From Dactylosporangium fulvum (GTDB taxonomy: Bacteria; Actinomycetota; Actinomycetes; Mycobacteriales; Micromonosporaceae), in NCBI RefSeq assembly GCF_025137375.1, contig NZ_CP073720.1:706501-770500 (forward strand): a DNA stretch of 64,000 bases, given 5' to 3'. The notes beneath the pieces were generated by a model, which saw only the letters and a list, made by a program, of their open reading frames with translations, was not told the DNA's origin and ran no database searches. Of the stretch, positions 8,006-16,659 are shown piece after piece. How positions within the stretch are numbered: position 1 is the stretch's first letter; each line of letters opens with the position of its first letter. Both the position numbers and the translations under genes were made by a program.

Positions 8006-9676
8006 ATGGAGAACTCACACCCCATGTTCACCAGCCACGCCGACACGCTGGAGCGGGCGCTGACCGCGATCGCCGAGCGTTCGTACTGGTCGGCCTACCC
8101 GGAGTCGCCGAGCCCCCGTGTCTACGGCGAGCACGCCGCCGCCGAGGGTGAGGCCGCCTTCCGGGCGTACCTCGGCAACGACTTTCCCCTCAAGGACCAG
8201 CCGGCCGTCACCGACTGGGTCGCGACCGAGCGTTCGCCGTTCGGGATCAGCCTCGACGTGCGCTACCCGCACCTCGACCTGTCCTTCCTGGACGCCATGG
8301 CCGCCGCCATGCCCTCGTGGCGGGCCGCCGGGCCGCAGACCCGCGCCGGGGTCTGCCTGGAGATCCTCACCCGGCTGCACGCCGCCTCCTTCGAGCTCGC
8401 CAACGCCGTGCACGCCACCACCGGCCAGGCGTTTGTCATGGCCTTCCAGGCCGGCGCGGCGCACGCCTTCGACCGGGCGCTGGAGGCCATCGCCTACGCG
8501 TACCGGGAGATGACCCGCACCCCGGCCACCGCCGACTGGGAGAAGCCCGCCGGCAAGGGCCAGACGCTGCACATGACCAAGACCTTCCACGTCGTGCCGC
8601 GCGGCATCGCCCTGGTCATCGGCTGCAACACCTTCCCGACCTGGAACTCGTACCCGGGCTTCTTCGCCTCGCTCGCCACCGGCAACCCGGTTGTCGTCAA
8701 GCCGCACCCGCGCGCCGTGCTGCCGCTCGCCATCACCGTGAAGATCGCCCGCGAGGTGCTGGCCGACGCCGGCTTCGACCCCAACCTCGTGGTCCTCGCC
8801 CCCGAGGCGCCCGGTGAAGGGCTCGCCAAGACGCTCGCGCTGCGGTCCGAGGTCCGCATCATCGACTTCACCGGATCGACCGAGTTCGGCGACTGGCTGG
8901 AGGCCAACGCCCGGCAGGCCGCCGTCTACACCGAGAAGGCCGGCGTGAACACCGTCGTGGTCGACTCGACGGACGACTTCGCGGGGATGTGCCGCAACAT
9001 CGGCTTCTCGCTGGTGCTGTACTCCGGGCAGATGTGCACCACGCCGCAGAACATCCTCGTCCCCGTCGGCGGCGTCGCGACGGACGAGGGCCACAAGAGC
9101 TTCGACGAGGTCGCCCGGGGCATCGCGGCGGCCGTCGGGAAACTGACCGCCGACCCGGCACGCGGTGTCGAACTCACCGGCGCCATCGTCAACGACGGCG
9201 TGCTGCAGCGGCTCGAGAAAGCGACCGCGGTAGGCGAACCGGTGCTCGAATCCTCAGACGTTTCGCATCCGTCGTACGAGGGCGCCACTGTGCGTACACC
9301 GCTCATCCGGAAACTGGGCGCGGGTGACGCCGAGACGTATGGCACCGAGTGGTTCGGCCCCATTTCGTTCGTTGTAGCCGTCGATTCCACTGCGAGCAGT
9401 TTGCGGATCTTCGCGGATACCGTAGGCCGGAAGGGCGCATTGACCGCTTCGGTCTATTCCACTTCCCCGGATGTGCTCGACGCGATGGAAGAGGCGGCGT
9501 TGCTTGCCGGTGTGCATTTGTCAGTCAACTTGACCGGTGGCGTCTTCGTGAACCAGTCGGCGGCCTTTTCCGACTTCCATGCCACCGGCGCCAATCCGGC
9601 GGCCAATGCCGCGCTCACCGACGGTGCGTACGTGGCCAACCGGTTCCGGGTGGTCCAGTCGCGCCGTCACGTCTAG
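8006..9676 (+). CDS. paaN: PaaN-type aldehyde dehydrogenase
   Basis: A 556-residue member of the aldehyde dehydrogenase superfamily, PaaN subfamily, associated with phenylacetate degradation (oxidation of a ring-cleavage semialdehyde). The N-terminal 130 residues are specific to this subfamily; the core shows VIGCNTFPTWNSYPG, NPVVVKPHP, FTGSTEFGDWL and the catalytic cysteine in YSGQMCTTPQN. No other paa gene is nearby. CAGGAT stands 6 nt before the ATG, possibly a leaderless promoter. From about base 9225 to the stop the codon use is visibly less G/C-rich at third positions than in the first two thirds, hinting at a recombined 3' segment. Confidence 0.88.
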   Translation: MENSHPMFTSHADTLERALTAIAERSYWSAYPESPSPRVYGEHAAAEGEAAFRAYLGNDFPLKDQPAVTDWVATERSPFGISLDVRYPHLDLSFLDAMAAAMPSWRAAGPQTRAGVCLEILTRLHAASFELANAVHATTGQAFVMAFQAGAAHAFDRALEAIAYAYREMTRTPATADWEKPAGKGQTLHMTKTFHVVPRGIALVIGCNTFPTWNSYPGFFASLATGNPVVVKPHPRAVLPLAITVKIAREVLADAGFDPNLVVLAPEAPGEGLAKTLALRSEVRIIDFTGSTEFGDWLEANARQAAVYTEKAGVNTVVVDSTDDFAGMCRNIGFSLVLYSGQMCTTPQNILVPVGGVATDEGHKSFDEVARGIAAAVGKLTADPARGVELTGAIVNDGVLQRLEKATAVGEPVLESSDVSHPSYEGATVRTPLIRKLGAGDAETYGTEWFGPISFVVAVDSTASSLRIFADTVGRKGALTASVYSTSPDVLDAMEEAALLAGVHLSVNLTGGVFVNQSAAFSDFHATGANPAANAALTDGAYVANRFRVVQSRRHV

Positions 9677-9689
9677 TCGCCAACACGTA

Positions 9690-9755
9690 GTCGCCGGGCG
9701 ATGTTTGACTCTGCAAGGAAAACTGCGGAGAAGGCATGCTCGGCGACCTTTTCTT
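9690..9755 (+). terminator. Possible terminator after paaN
   Basis: GTCGCCG (9690-9696) can pair with CGGCGAC (9741-9747), followed by CTTTTCTTTCT. The loop is long (44 nt), so this is tentative. Confidence 0.35.
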
Positions 9756-9947
9756 TCTGCATGATTCGTGACCTTGCTGTCCGATTTGGGCCTGTCGGGG
9801 GTCGGCGGAACTCGTGTACCGTGCGTTTCGGTCGTCGTTCCTTCGCCGGTGCCACCCCCGGACCCGGCGTCATCGGTCGAAGACCCGCCGGCTGGTCCCC
9901 ACAGCCAGCCGGGTGACTTAGAAGGACCGAAGCAGAGGAAGTGCACC

Positions 9948-10151
9948 GTGGCACAGGGCACCGTCAAGTGGTTCAACGCCGAGAAGGGCTATGGCTTCAT
10001 CGCGGTCGACGGGGGACAGGACGTGTTCGTCCACTTCTCCGCGATCGAGATGGACGGCTACAAGTCCCTCGAAGACGGACAGCGCGTCGAGTTCGAGATC
10101 GCGCAGGGTCAGAAGGGTCCGCAGGCGGAGAAGGTTCGGCATCTGGCCTGA
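9948..10151 (+). CDS. Cold-shock protein (CspA family)
   Basis: A 67-residue single cold-shock domain, an RNA chaperone that melts mRNA structure. RNP1 is KGYGFIAV and RNP2 is VFVHFSAI; the N-terminal GTVKWFN is diagnostic. The GTG at 9948 is preceded by AGAGGAA with 8-nt spacing, and the coding region begins exactly with the conserved AQGTVKWF. About 270 bp of upstream non-coding DNA could be a long 5' leader, as is usual for csp mRNAs, though I cannot place the promoter. A strong terminator follows. Confidence 0.96.
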   Translation: MAQGTVKWFNAEKGYGFIAVDGGQDVFVHFSAIEMDGYKSLEDGQRVEFEIAQGQKGPQAEKVRHLA

Positions 10152-10175
10152 CAACGTCCCACATACACCCCGCCG

Positions 10176-10218
10176 GGGCACCGTCCTCATCGAGGAGGAA
10201 CGGTGCCCTGCGTCTTTT
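10176..10218 (+). terminator. Rho-independent terminator after csp
   Basis: GGGCACCGTCCTC pairs with GAGGAGGAACGGTGCCC (13 bp, one bulge; 10176-10208), followed by TGCGTCTTTT. Strong stem with a short T-rich tail, 24 nt after the csp stop. Confidence 0.85.
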
Positions 10219-10272
10219 GGTGACCATTTGTTCACGGCCGGTCCTCAGTGGACACGTGGCTGCGTGATCGCT

Positions 10273-10328
10273 GGTTGACCTTGGTGGGTTTTCGTGGCCC
10301 TGACCACCAAAATCGACCAAGGTCAACC
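10273..10328. repeat. Long imperfect hairpin between csp and groEL
   Basis: A perfect 13-bp inverted repeat, GGTTGACCTTGGT (10273-10285) and ACCAAGGTCAACC (10316-10328), continues inward with imperfect pairing (GGTTTTCGTGG against CCACCAAAATC), leaving only a few unpaired bases at the tip. No T-tract follows and there is already a terminator upstream, so it is more likely a binding site or a palindromic repeat unit than a second terminator. Confidence 0.6.
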
Positions 10329-10510
10329 GGGGTCGGGGCGTCGGCCGTGACGTCCCTGATGCCCCGTCACGTCCTGGCGCCCCGTTGTGGCGGTCGCCTG
10401 CCGTGGTTCGTGTGTGGCATGAGTGTGGCCTCGTGATGGCCGTTCGGCACCGCGGATCCGTGGCCGGCCCGGTGGGGACCCGGGCCACCTTGACCGTCAC
10501 CCGGGCTTTG

Positions 10511-10537
10511 CTTGCACTCGACCAGCCAGAGTGCTAA
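10511..10537. promoter_or_regulatory. CIRCE operator 1 (HrcA site)
   Basis: CTTGCACTC-N9-GAGTGCTAA matches the CIRCE consensus TTAGCACTC-N9-GAGTGCTAA at all but two positions. It overlaps the expected groEL promoter: TTGCAC can serve as -35. HrcA repression of chaperonin genes through CIRCE is established for actinomycetes. Confidence 0.9.
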
Positions 10538-10545
10538 ACAAGGTG

Positions 10546-10572
10546 TTGGCACTCACAACCGGTGAGTGCCAA
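10546..10572. promoter_or_regulatory. CIRCE operator 2 (HrcA site)
   Basis: TTGGCACTC-N9-GAGTGCCAA, a perfect inverted repeat of the CIRCE type, 8 bp after the first site. The two copies flank the probable transcription start of groEL, whose leader is then about 180 nt. Confidence 0.93.
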
Positions 10573-10691
10573 TGGTCGGGGCGGTGCAGTCCTCCGGTGC
10601 GCAAGCGTCGAGAGGCTGGTCGTCGCGGGCTATTCCGGCCCGACCGCCGAGAATCCGCTGGGGTTCTCGAAGGTGCGAAAGCAGGCGGTGA

Positions 10692-12371
<1,680 letters not shown>

Positions 12372-12389
12372 GTCCGTCTCTGCAACAGA

Positions 12390-12429
12390 GCGGGCCAGGC
12401 ACCGACACGGTGTCTGGCCCGCTTCTTTT
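12390..12429 (+). terminator. Rho-independent terminator after groEL
   Basis: GCGGGCCAGGCACCG pairs with CGGTGTCTGGCCCGC (12390-12422, near-perfect), followed by TTCTTTT. Confidence 0.9.
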
Positions 12430-12562
12430 GGTTCTTCACGGCTCGGGTCCGTGCAACGCGCGACCGTCGCTCCCGCCAGACAACGGCGGATGGCCCGCTG
12501 CGCGGGCCGGGCGCCTGCCATCGCCGTCGTGCCAAGGGCCCGCGGCCTGCGGCCGCGACAGG

Positions 12563-12730
12563 CTAGGGCCTGTTTCGTACCTGGGGTCGGAGCGAGGCGG
12601 AGTCCAGATTTCGTCTGGCGTCACCCCGCGGAAGTCCGGCTACCGGTGTTGTAACCGGGCTTTCGCGGGGTGGCGCCAGGCGGAATCTGGGCCCGCCGCA
12701 GCCCGGCCTCAGTTACGAAACAGGCCCTAG
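12563..12730. mobile_element. Palindromic MITE flanked by CTAG
   Basis: A 160-bp element (12567-12726) between two CTAG tetranucleotides. Its ends are inverted repeats: GGCCTGTTTCGTAC on the left and the complement of GTTACGAAACAGGCC on the right. The two halves are nearly complementary along their whole length (for example CAGATTTCGTCTGGCG against CGCCAGGCGGAATCTG), so the element can fold as one long imperfect hairpin. It encodes nothing. Non-autonomous, probably moved by a transposase recognising CTAG/YTAR targets that is not in this window. Confidence 0.8.
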
Positions 12731-12738
12731 CTTGATCT

Positions 12739-14207
12739 TTAACCTGTGCGGCGCGGTCGGGGGTTGACGGATTTCTTCTTCGTTGGTTGCGGTTGCCAAG
12801 TGTCGCCGCTGCTGGCGAGATGGACCTGGTAGCGGCGGGCGGGATGGGTGTTGCGGCGGCCGGGTGGCCGTCCGGGGCCTGGCCGGGTGGGTTTCGGTGC
12901 CTGGGCTGGACAGGTGGTTGTCGGGCGGAGGTGCCGAAATCCGCGCCGGACCCGGGCTGGGCTGAGCCTGTCCGGTGGTGTGGGCTGTTCCCATGGCCGG
13001 CGTAGGTCGGCGGCGAGGGGCCGGGCGAGGCGCAGTTGGGTGTAGGCGGCGATGAGCAGCCAGGTCCAACGGTCCGCAGCGTCCGGGCTGCGCAGTTTCG
13101 GGGTGGTCCAGCCGAGGGTCTGTTTGAGGAACCGGAATGTGTGTTCGATGTCGAAGCGGCGCAGGAACGCCTGCCACAGCAGGTTGACCGTGGCCGGGTC
13201 CGGGTTGTGGTCCGCGCCGCTGGAGTACCACAGCCACACCGGTTTCGCGGTCGCGCCGGACGGCAGCCGCTCGACGTCGAGGCGGATGACCGTGCCGGGC
13301 AGGATGGGCAGGTCGGGGCAGTCGGCCCAGGCGGCGCGACGGGTTAACCGGGGGTGCAACTGGTGCCAGGCACGGGCGATCGCCGCGCCGTAGAGGCGTG
13401 TCTCGGTCACCGTGGCCACGTCCGGGGCGCCCCAGCTGGTCGGGTCGGCGAAGATGAACTCGCCGCCGTGGCGGCGCCGTCGGCCCAGCGTGCCGGGCGT
13501 GTGCGGGGGTGCGGCCCGGCGCAGCACCCGGTCCGAGCGCAGCCGCGCCAGGACCCGTACCGGCAGGTCTCGCAGCAGATACGCGAGGCGGGACGCGTCG
13601 TAGCCGGCGTCCATCACGACCCAGATGTCGGCATCGCCGGGCTGCCGGTGCCCGGCGGTGATGAGCCGGGCCACGACGTCACGCAGTTGCACGGCGGTGA
13701 CCGCGGCCAGGTCCGCGCCCGCGCGAGACGGACCGCGTCCAGCGGCGCGGTCCACGACGTTCGACCGGTCTGCAACGCCACCACGAACGAGTACGGCCAG
13801 CCCGGGATCATGATGTGCTGGTCCTTGCCCCGGCCGTAGGTGTGGCACAGGATCCGCTCCGGTGCGGTATGCGCCTCCGGCCGTAGCCAGCTGGTGACAT
13901 CCACTGCCAGGACGATCCGGTCGTCCGCTGCCCGGGGTATCGGCGCGGCGGTCAGTGCGGCGCGCAGCCGGCCCACGTCGATGCGGCCTTGCGCGAGGGC
14001 GTCGTACGACGCGCCGTGCCCACGCCGATGCTCGGCCACCAGCGACAACTCAGCCAACGAACGCACTGGCCCGTCGGCGCACAACACCGCGTCGGTGAGC
14101 TCGAACAACGCGTCACCACGGCCGGTCAGACACCGGTAGACCTCACGCCGGAACGCGGCAAGGTCCCCGGCCGCATCCACCGGCCGGGCCTCAGGCACAC
14201 TGATCAT
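12739..14207 (-). pseudogene. IS701-like transposase, frameshifted
   Basis: The N-terminal part (about residues 1-165, from ATG 14207) reads MISVPEARPVDAAGDLAAF, carries the first catalytic Asp in LAVDVTSWLRPE and ends in WTAPLDAVRL. The rest lies in another frame starting at ADLAAVTAVQLRDVV, with the second Asp in VVMDAGYDAS and the Glu in FDIEHTFRFLKQTLGW. The break falls within 13711-13724, where the DNA has 14 nt and an intact gene would need 15: a single-base deletion in a GC-rich run. All DDE residues are present, so the decay is recent, or it is a sequencing error. A further ATG exists 12 codons upstream (14243). Confidence 0.85.
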
Positions 14208-14278
14208 GGACAGCCCTTGGTTGTGGTGTTCTTCCCTAGACAAGAGGAATGATCACCCAAGGGCTGTTCCCATGATCA
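14201..14278. repeat. Inverted repeat covering the transposase start
   Basis: TGATCATGG-A-CAGCCCTTGG (14201-14220) and CCAAGGGCTG-TT-CCCATGATCA (14257-14278) form a near-perfect 19-20-bp stem inside the IS right end. The transposase ATG (14205-14207) lies in one arm. Confidence 0.8.
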
Positions 14279-14318
14279 GCCGGGGTCGATGCCGACCCGC
14301 GGAAGGTTAAAATCCAAG

Positions 14319-15404
14319 CTAGCCGCAGGTGTCGCGCAGGACCCGCAGGGTGTTGTCCCAGCCGAGCTTCCGCAGGTCCGCCTCGGACCAGCCGCGGGAG
14401 CGCAGTTCCTCGAACAGCCGCGGATAGGCGGAGACGTCGGGCAGGCCGTCCGGCAGCACCTCGGTGCCGTCGAAGTCACCACCCAGGCCGACGGCGCCGA
14501 CCCCGGCGACCTCGCGGATGTGCTCGATGTGGTCGGCGACGTCACGGACGCCGGAGGGCGGGCACGGGTTGGCGGTGATCCAGGCGAGGTGTTCCCGGTG
14601 GAACTCGGGCGTGCCCCACTCGGCCTCGATCGAGTCCTCGACGCGGTACAGCTCGTCGCCCCACTGCCGGCACGGCTCGTTGAGGAAGAACGGCACAAAC
14701 GCCACCATGACCACGCCGTTGCTGTCGCGGACCCGCTCGAGCACGTTGTCGGGGACGTTGCGCGGATGGTCGCAGAGCGCCCGGGCCGAGGAGTGCGAGA
14801 AGAACGCCGGCGCGGTCGAGGTGTCCAGCGCGGCGTGCATGGTGCTCGGCGCCACGTGGGAGAGGTCGACGAGCATGCCGAGGCGGTTGAGCTCACGGAC
14901 CACCTCGTGCCCGAACGGCGACAGCCCGCCGACCGCCGGCTCGTCGGTCGCACTGTCCGCCCATGCTGTGTTCCGGGTGTGGGTGAGCGTGAGGTACCGC
15001 ACGCCGAGCCGGTGCAGCGCCCGCAGTACCGCCAGGGAATTGTCCAGGCAGTGACCGCCCTCGGCGCCGAGCAGCGAGGCGATCCGGCCGGACGCGGCGA
15101 TCCGCTCGACGTCGTCGGCGCAGGTCGCGATGGCGAGGTCGGCGGGGTGGCGGGCCACCAGGCGCCGGACCAGGTCGACCTGCTCCAGCACCTGGACGGC
15201 GGCCTTGGACTCGGCCCGGTCGCAGGGCACGTAGACCGACCAGAACTGCGCTCCGACCGCGCCCTTGCGCAGCCGGGGCAGGTCCGTGTGCAGGCCCTCC
15301 GAGCTCAGGTCCGAGCCGATGTCGAGGTGCTCGTGGGGGTCGCGGACCCGAAGTCGCCACGGAAGGTCGTTGTGTCCGTCGATGACCGGAACGACAGTGC
15401 TCAT
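14319..15404 (-). CDS. Membrane dipeptidase (peptidase M19)
   Basis: Zinc-dependent dipeptidase of the renal dipeptidase family that cleaves L-Xaa-L/D-Xaa dipeptides. Visible family motifs are [11 protein letters not shown] (the H-x-D metal pair), EGGHCL with the bridging glutamate, [20 protein letters not shown] and GLGGDFDG. The 361-residue length is normal, though no signal peptide is present, so it acts in the cytoplasm. The stop TAG lies within the CTAG target of the IS element, which has therefore landed just at the 3' end without changing the protein. ATG 15404 follows TAAGGT by 6 nt: leaderless. Confidence 0.92.
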   Translation of the reverse strand: MSTVVPVIDGHNDLPWRLRVRDPHEHLDIGSDLSSEGLHTDLPRLRKGAVGAQFWSVYVPCDRAESKAAVQVLEQVDLVRRLVARHPADLAIATCADDVERIAASGRIASLLGAEGGHCLDNSLAVLRALHRLGVRYLTLTHTRNTAWADSATDEPAVGGLSPFGHEVVRELNRLGMLVDLSHVAPSTMHAALDTSTAPAFFSHSSARALCDHPRNVPDNVLERVRDSNGVVMVAFVPFFLNEPCRQWGDELYRVEDSIEAEWGTPEFHREHLAWITANPCPPSGVRDVADHIEHIREVAGVGAVGLGGDFDGTEVLPDGLPDVSAYPRLFEELRSRGWSEADLRKLGWDNTLRVLRDTCG

Positions 15405-15495
15405 GAGTAGACCTTAGGGCGCGGCGATATGCGCGTTTTGCCGCCATGATGCGAGGCGTCCTCATATGGTGAAGTCGGCCAACGTGAGGGGGAGC

Positions 15496-15549
15496 CATGG
15501 GCCGGCAGACCTCGACGCAGGACAAACGGGGCAACCTGCCGGACCGGTA
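15496..15549 (+). CDS. Possible 17-residue peptide
   Basis: A short frame (MGRQTSTQDKRGNLPDR) with GAGGGGGAG just upstream of the ATG, in the 250-bp gap between the dipeptidase and GNAT genes and on the opposite strand to both. The ribosome-site-like sequence is the only support; too short for codon statistics. Confidence 0.2.
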
Positions 15550-15652
15550 GCGAGCGGCGTCGACGCCCGCGAACTGACGGGGGATCCCGGGTGTCGGCGG
15601 CATGTGTGCGGGACGGGCGATCGTGGCGAACCCACGGCCCGCCCCGCACGCG

Positions 15653-16522
15653 TCACAGCGACTTGGTGTAGATCCAGAAGATCCGTTCGATGCGCGCCGC
15701 GATCGTCTTCGAGTAGAAACCGATCGGCCCGGCCCAGCCGATCTGCGCCGTCTCCAGCCCGGCGGCGTGCTGGTCGGCCAGGCAGCGCCGCAGCAGCACC
15801 CGCCCGACGCCCAGCCCCTCGGCGGCCGGTGCGGTCCCCATCGGCCCGAACCAGCTGGGCCGGTTGGCGCCGTATGCGGCGAACCCGAGGATCTCGCCGT
15901 CCCGGACCGCGACGTAGCAGCCGGCGCCGGCGCGGCCGATCGACTGCCCGACCTCCCACGCCCACCCGTCGCCCCAGATGCCGCGCACCCACTCGGCCGT
16001 GCCGGCCTCGGCGGGCAGCACCTTGACCCCGGCCGCGGCCAGTCGCGCCTCGTCCGGCTCGGCGCCCTGGCCGGCTGTCCGCAGGTCGGCGGTCATGTTC
16101 GAGGCGGTGGCGCCGACCTGGTACCCGGCGCGGAGGGCCAGGCAGACCGCGGGTGTATACCGGACGTCGATGCCCGGCCACACGTAACACGGCGGATTCC
16201 CGCCCAGCCGCACCTGCTCAGCGCCGAGCTCCGCGAGCCGCTGCTCGGCCGCGGCGAGCAGGGAGCGGCCGATCCCGTGCCGCCGGTGCTCGGGCCGGAC
16301 GGCCAGCAGCTCGACGTGTCCGAGTTTCGGGTCCTTGTCGCTGATCGACCCGAAGACGACCCCGGCGCCGTCGCCGGTGGTGAGCCGGAAGCCCCGCCGC
16401 CCGGCCGGCGGCCTGCTCAGCCGCTCGACGACGGTGGCCGCCTCGCCGGAATCCTCGGGCAGGTCGAGGGCTTCCGCGCAGATCGCACCCGCCCCGGCGA
16501 CGTCTTCAAGCTCCACGATCAT
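15653..16522 (-). CDS. GNAT-family N-acetyltransferase
   Basis: A 289-residue protein with two GNAT-like halves. The first has a clear acetyl-CoA motif, RPEHRRHGIGRSLLAAAEQRL (quoted in part: RRHGIGRSLL); the second has GLGVGRVLLRRCLAD. Such tandem GNATs include mycothiol synthase-like enzymes, but the substrate here is not apparent. ATG 16522 follows TACGTT by 6 nt, a leaderless promoter. The 250 bp downstream of the dipeptidase start separate the two genes. Confidence 0.85.
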   Translation of the reverse strand: MIVELEDVAGAGAICAEALDLPEDSGEAATVVERLSRPPAGRRGFRLTTGDGAGVVFGSISDKDPKLGHVELLAVRPEHRRHGIGRSLLAAAEQRLAELGAEQVRLGGNPPCYVWPGIDVRYTPAVCLALRAGYQVGATASNMTADLRTAGQGAEPDEARLAAAGVKVLPAEAGTAEWVRGIWGDGWAWEVGQSIGRAGAGCYVAVRDGEILGFAAYGANRPSWFGPMGTAPAAEGLGVGRVLLRRCLADQHAAGLETAQIGWAGPIGFYSKTIAARIERIFWIYTKSL

Positions 16523-16659
16523 TTGGCAAACGTACCTAACTGTTGCACCTGATGTCCGGCGGCTACTTCATCACGACTTCGGCCGGGAAATCCTTTGACC
16601 AAGGGGAAACATTCGGTCGCCCCGACGGCACGAAGGTCCCTGGATCATGGGCGAAACGG

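Larger units (their letters stand above)
12731..14318 (-). mobile_element. IS701-like insertion sequence
   Basis: A 1588-bp element with imperfect terminal inverted repeats CTTGATCTTTAACCT (left) and CTTGGATTTTAACCT (right end, reverse complement), flanked by CTAG on both sides (12727-12730 and 14319-14322). A 4-bp YTAR duplication and the DDE transposase inside fit the IS701 family. The left CTAG is shared with the MITE, so the order is CTAG-MITE-CTAG-IS-CTAG. The right CTAG supplies the TAG stop of the neighbouring dipeptidase gene. Confidence 0.85.

Noticed and set aside
13711..13724. Programmed -1/+1 frameshift in the transposase
   Set aside because: No slippery A or T run or downstream structure typical of IS frameshifting; a random deletion is simpler.
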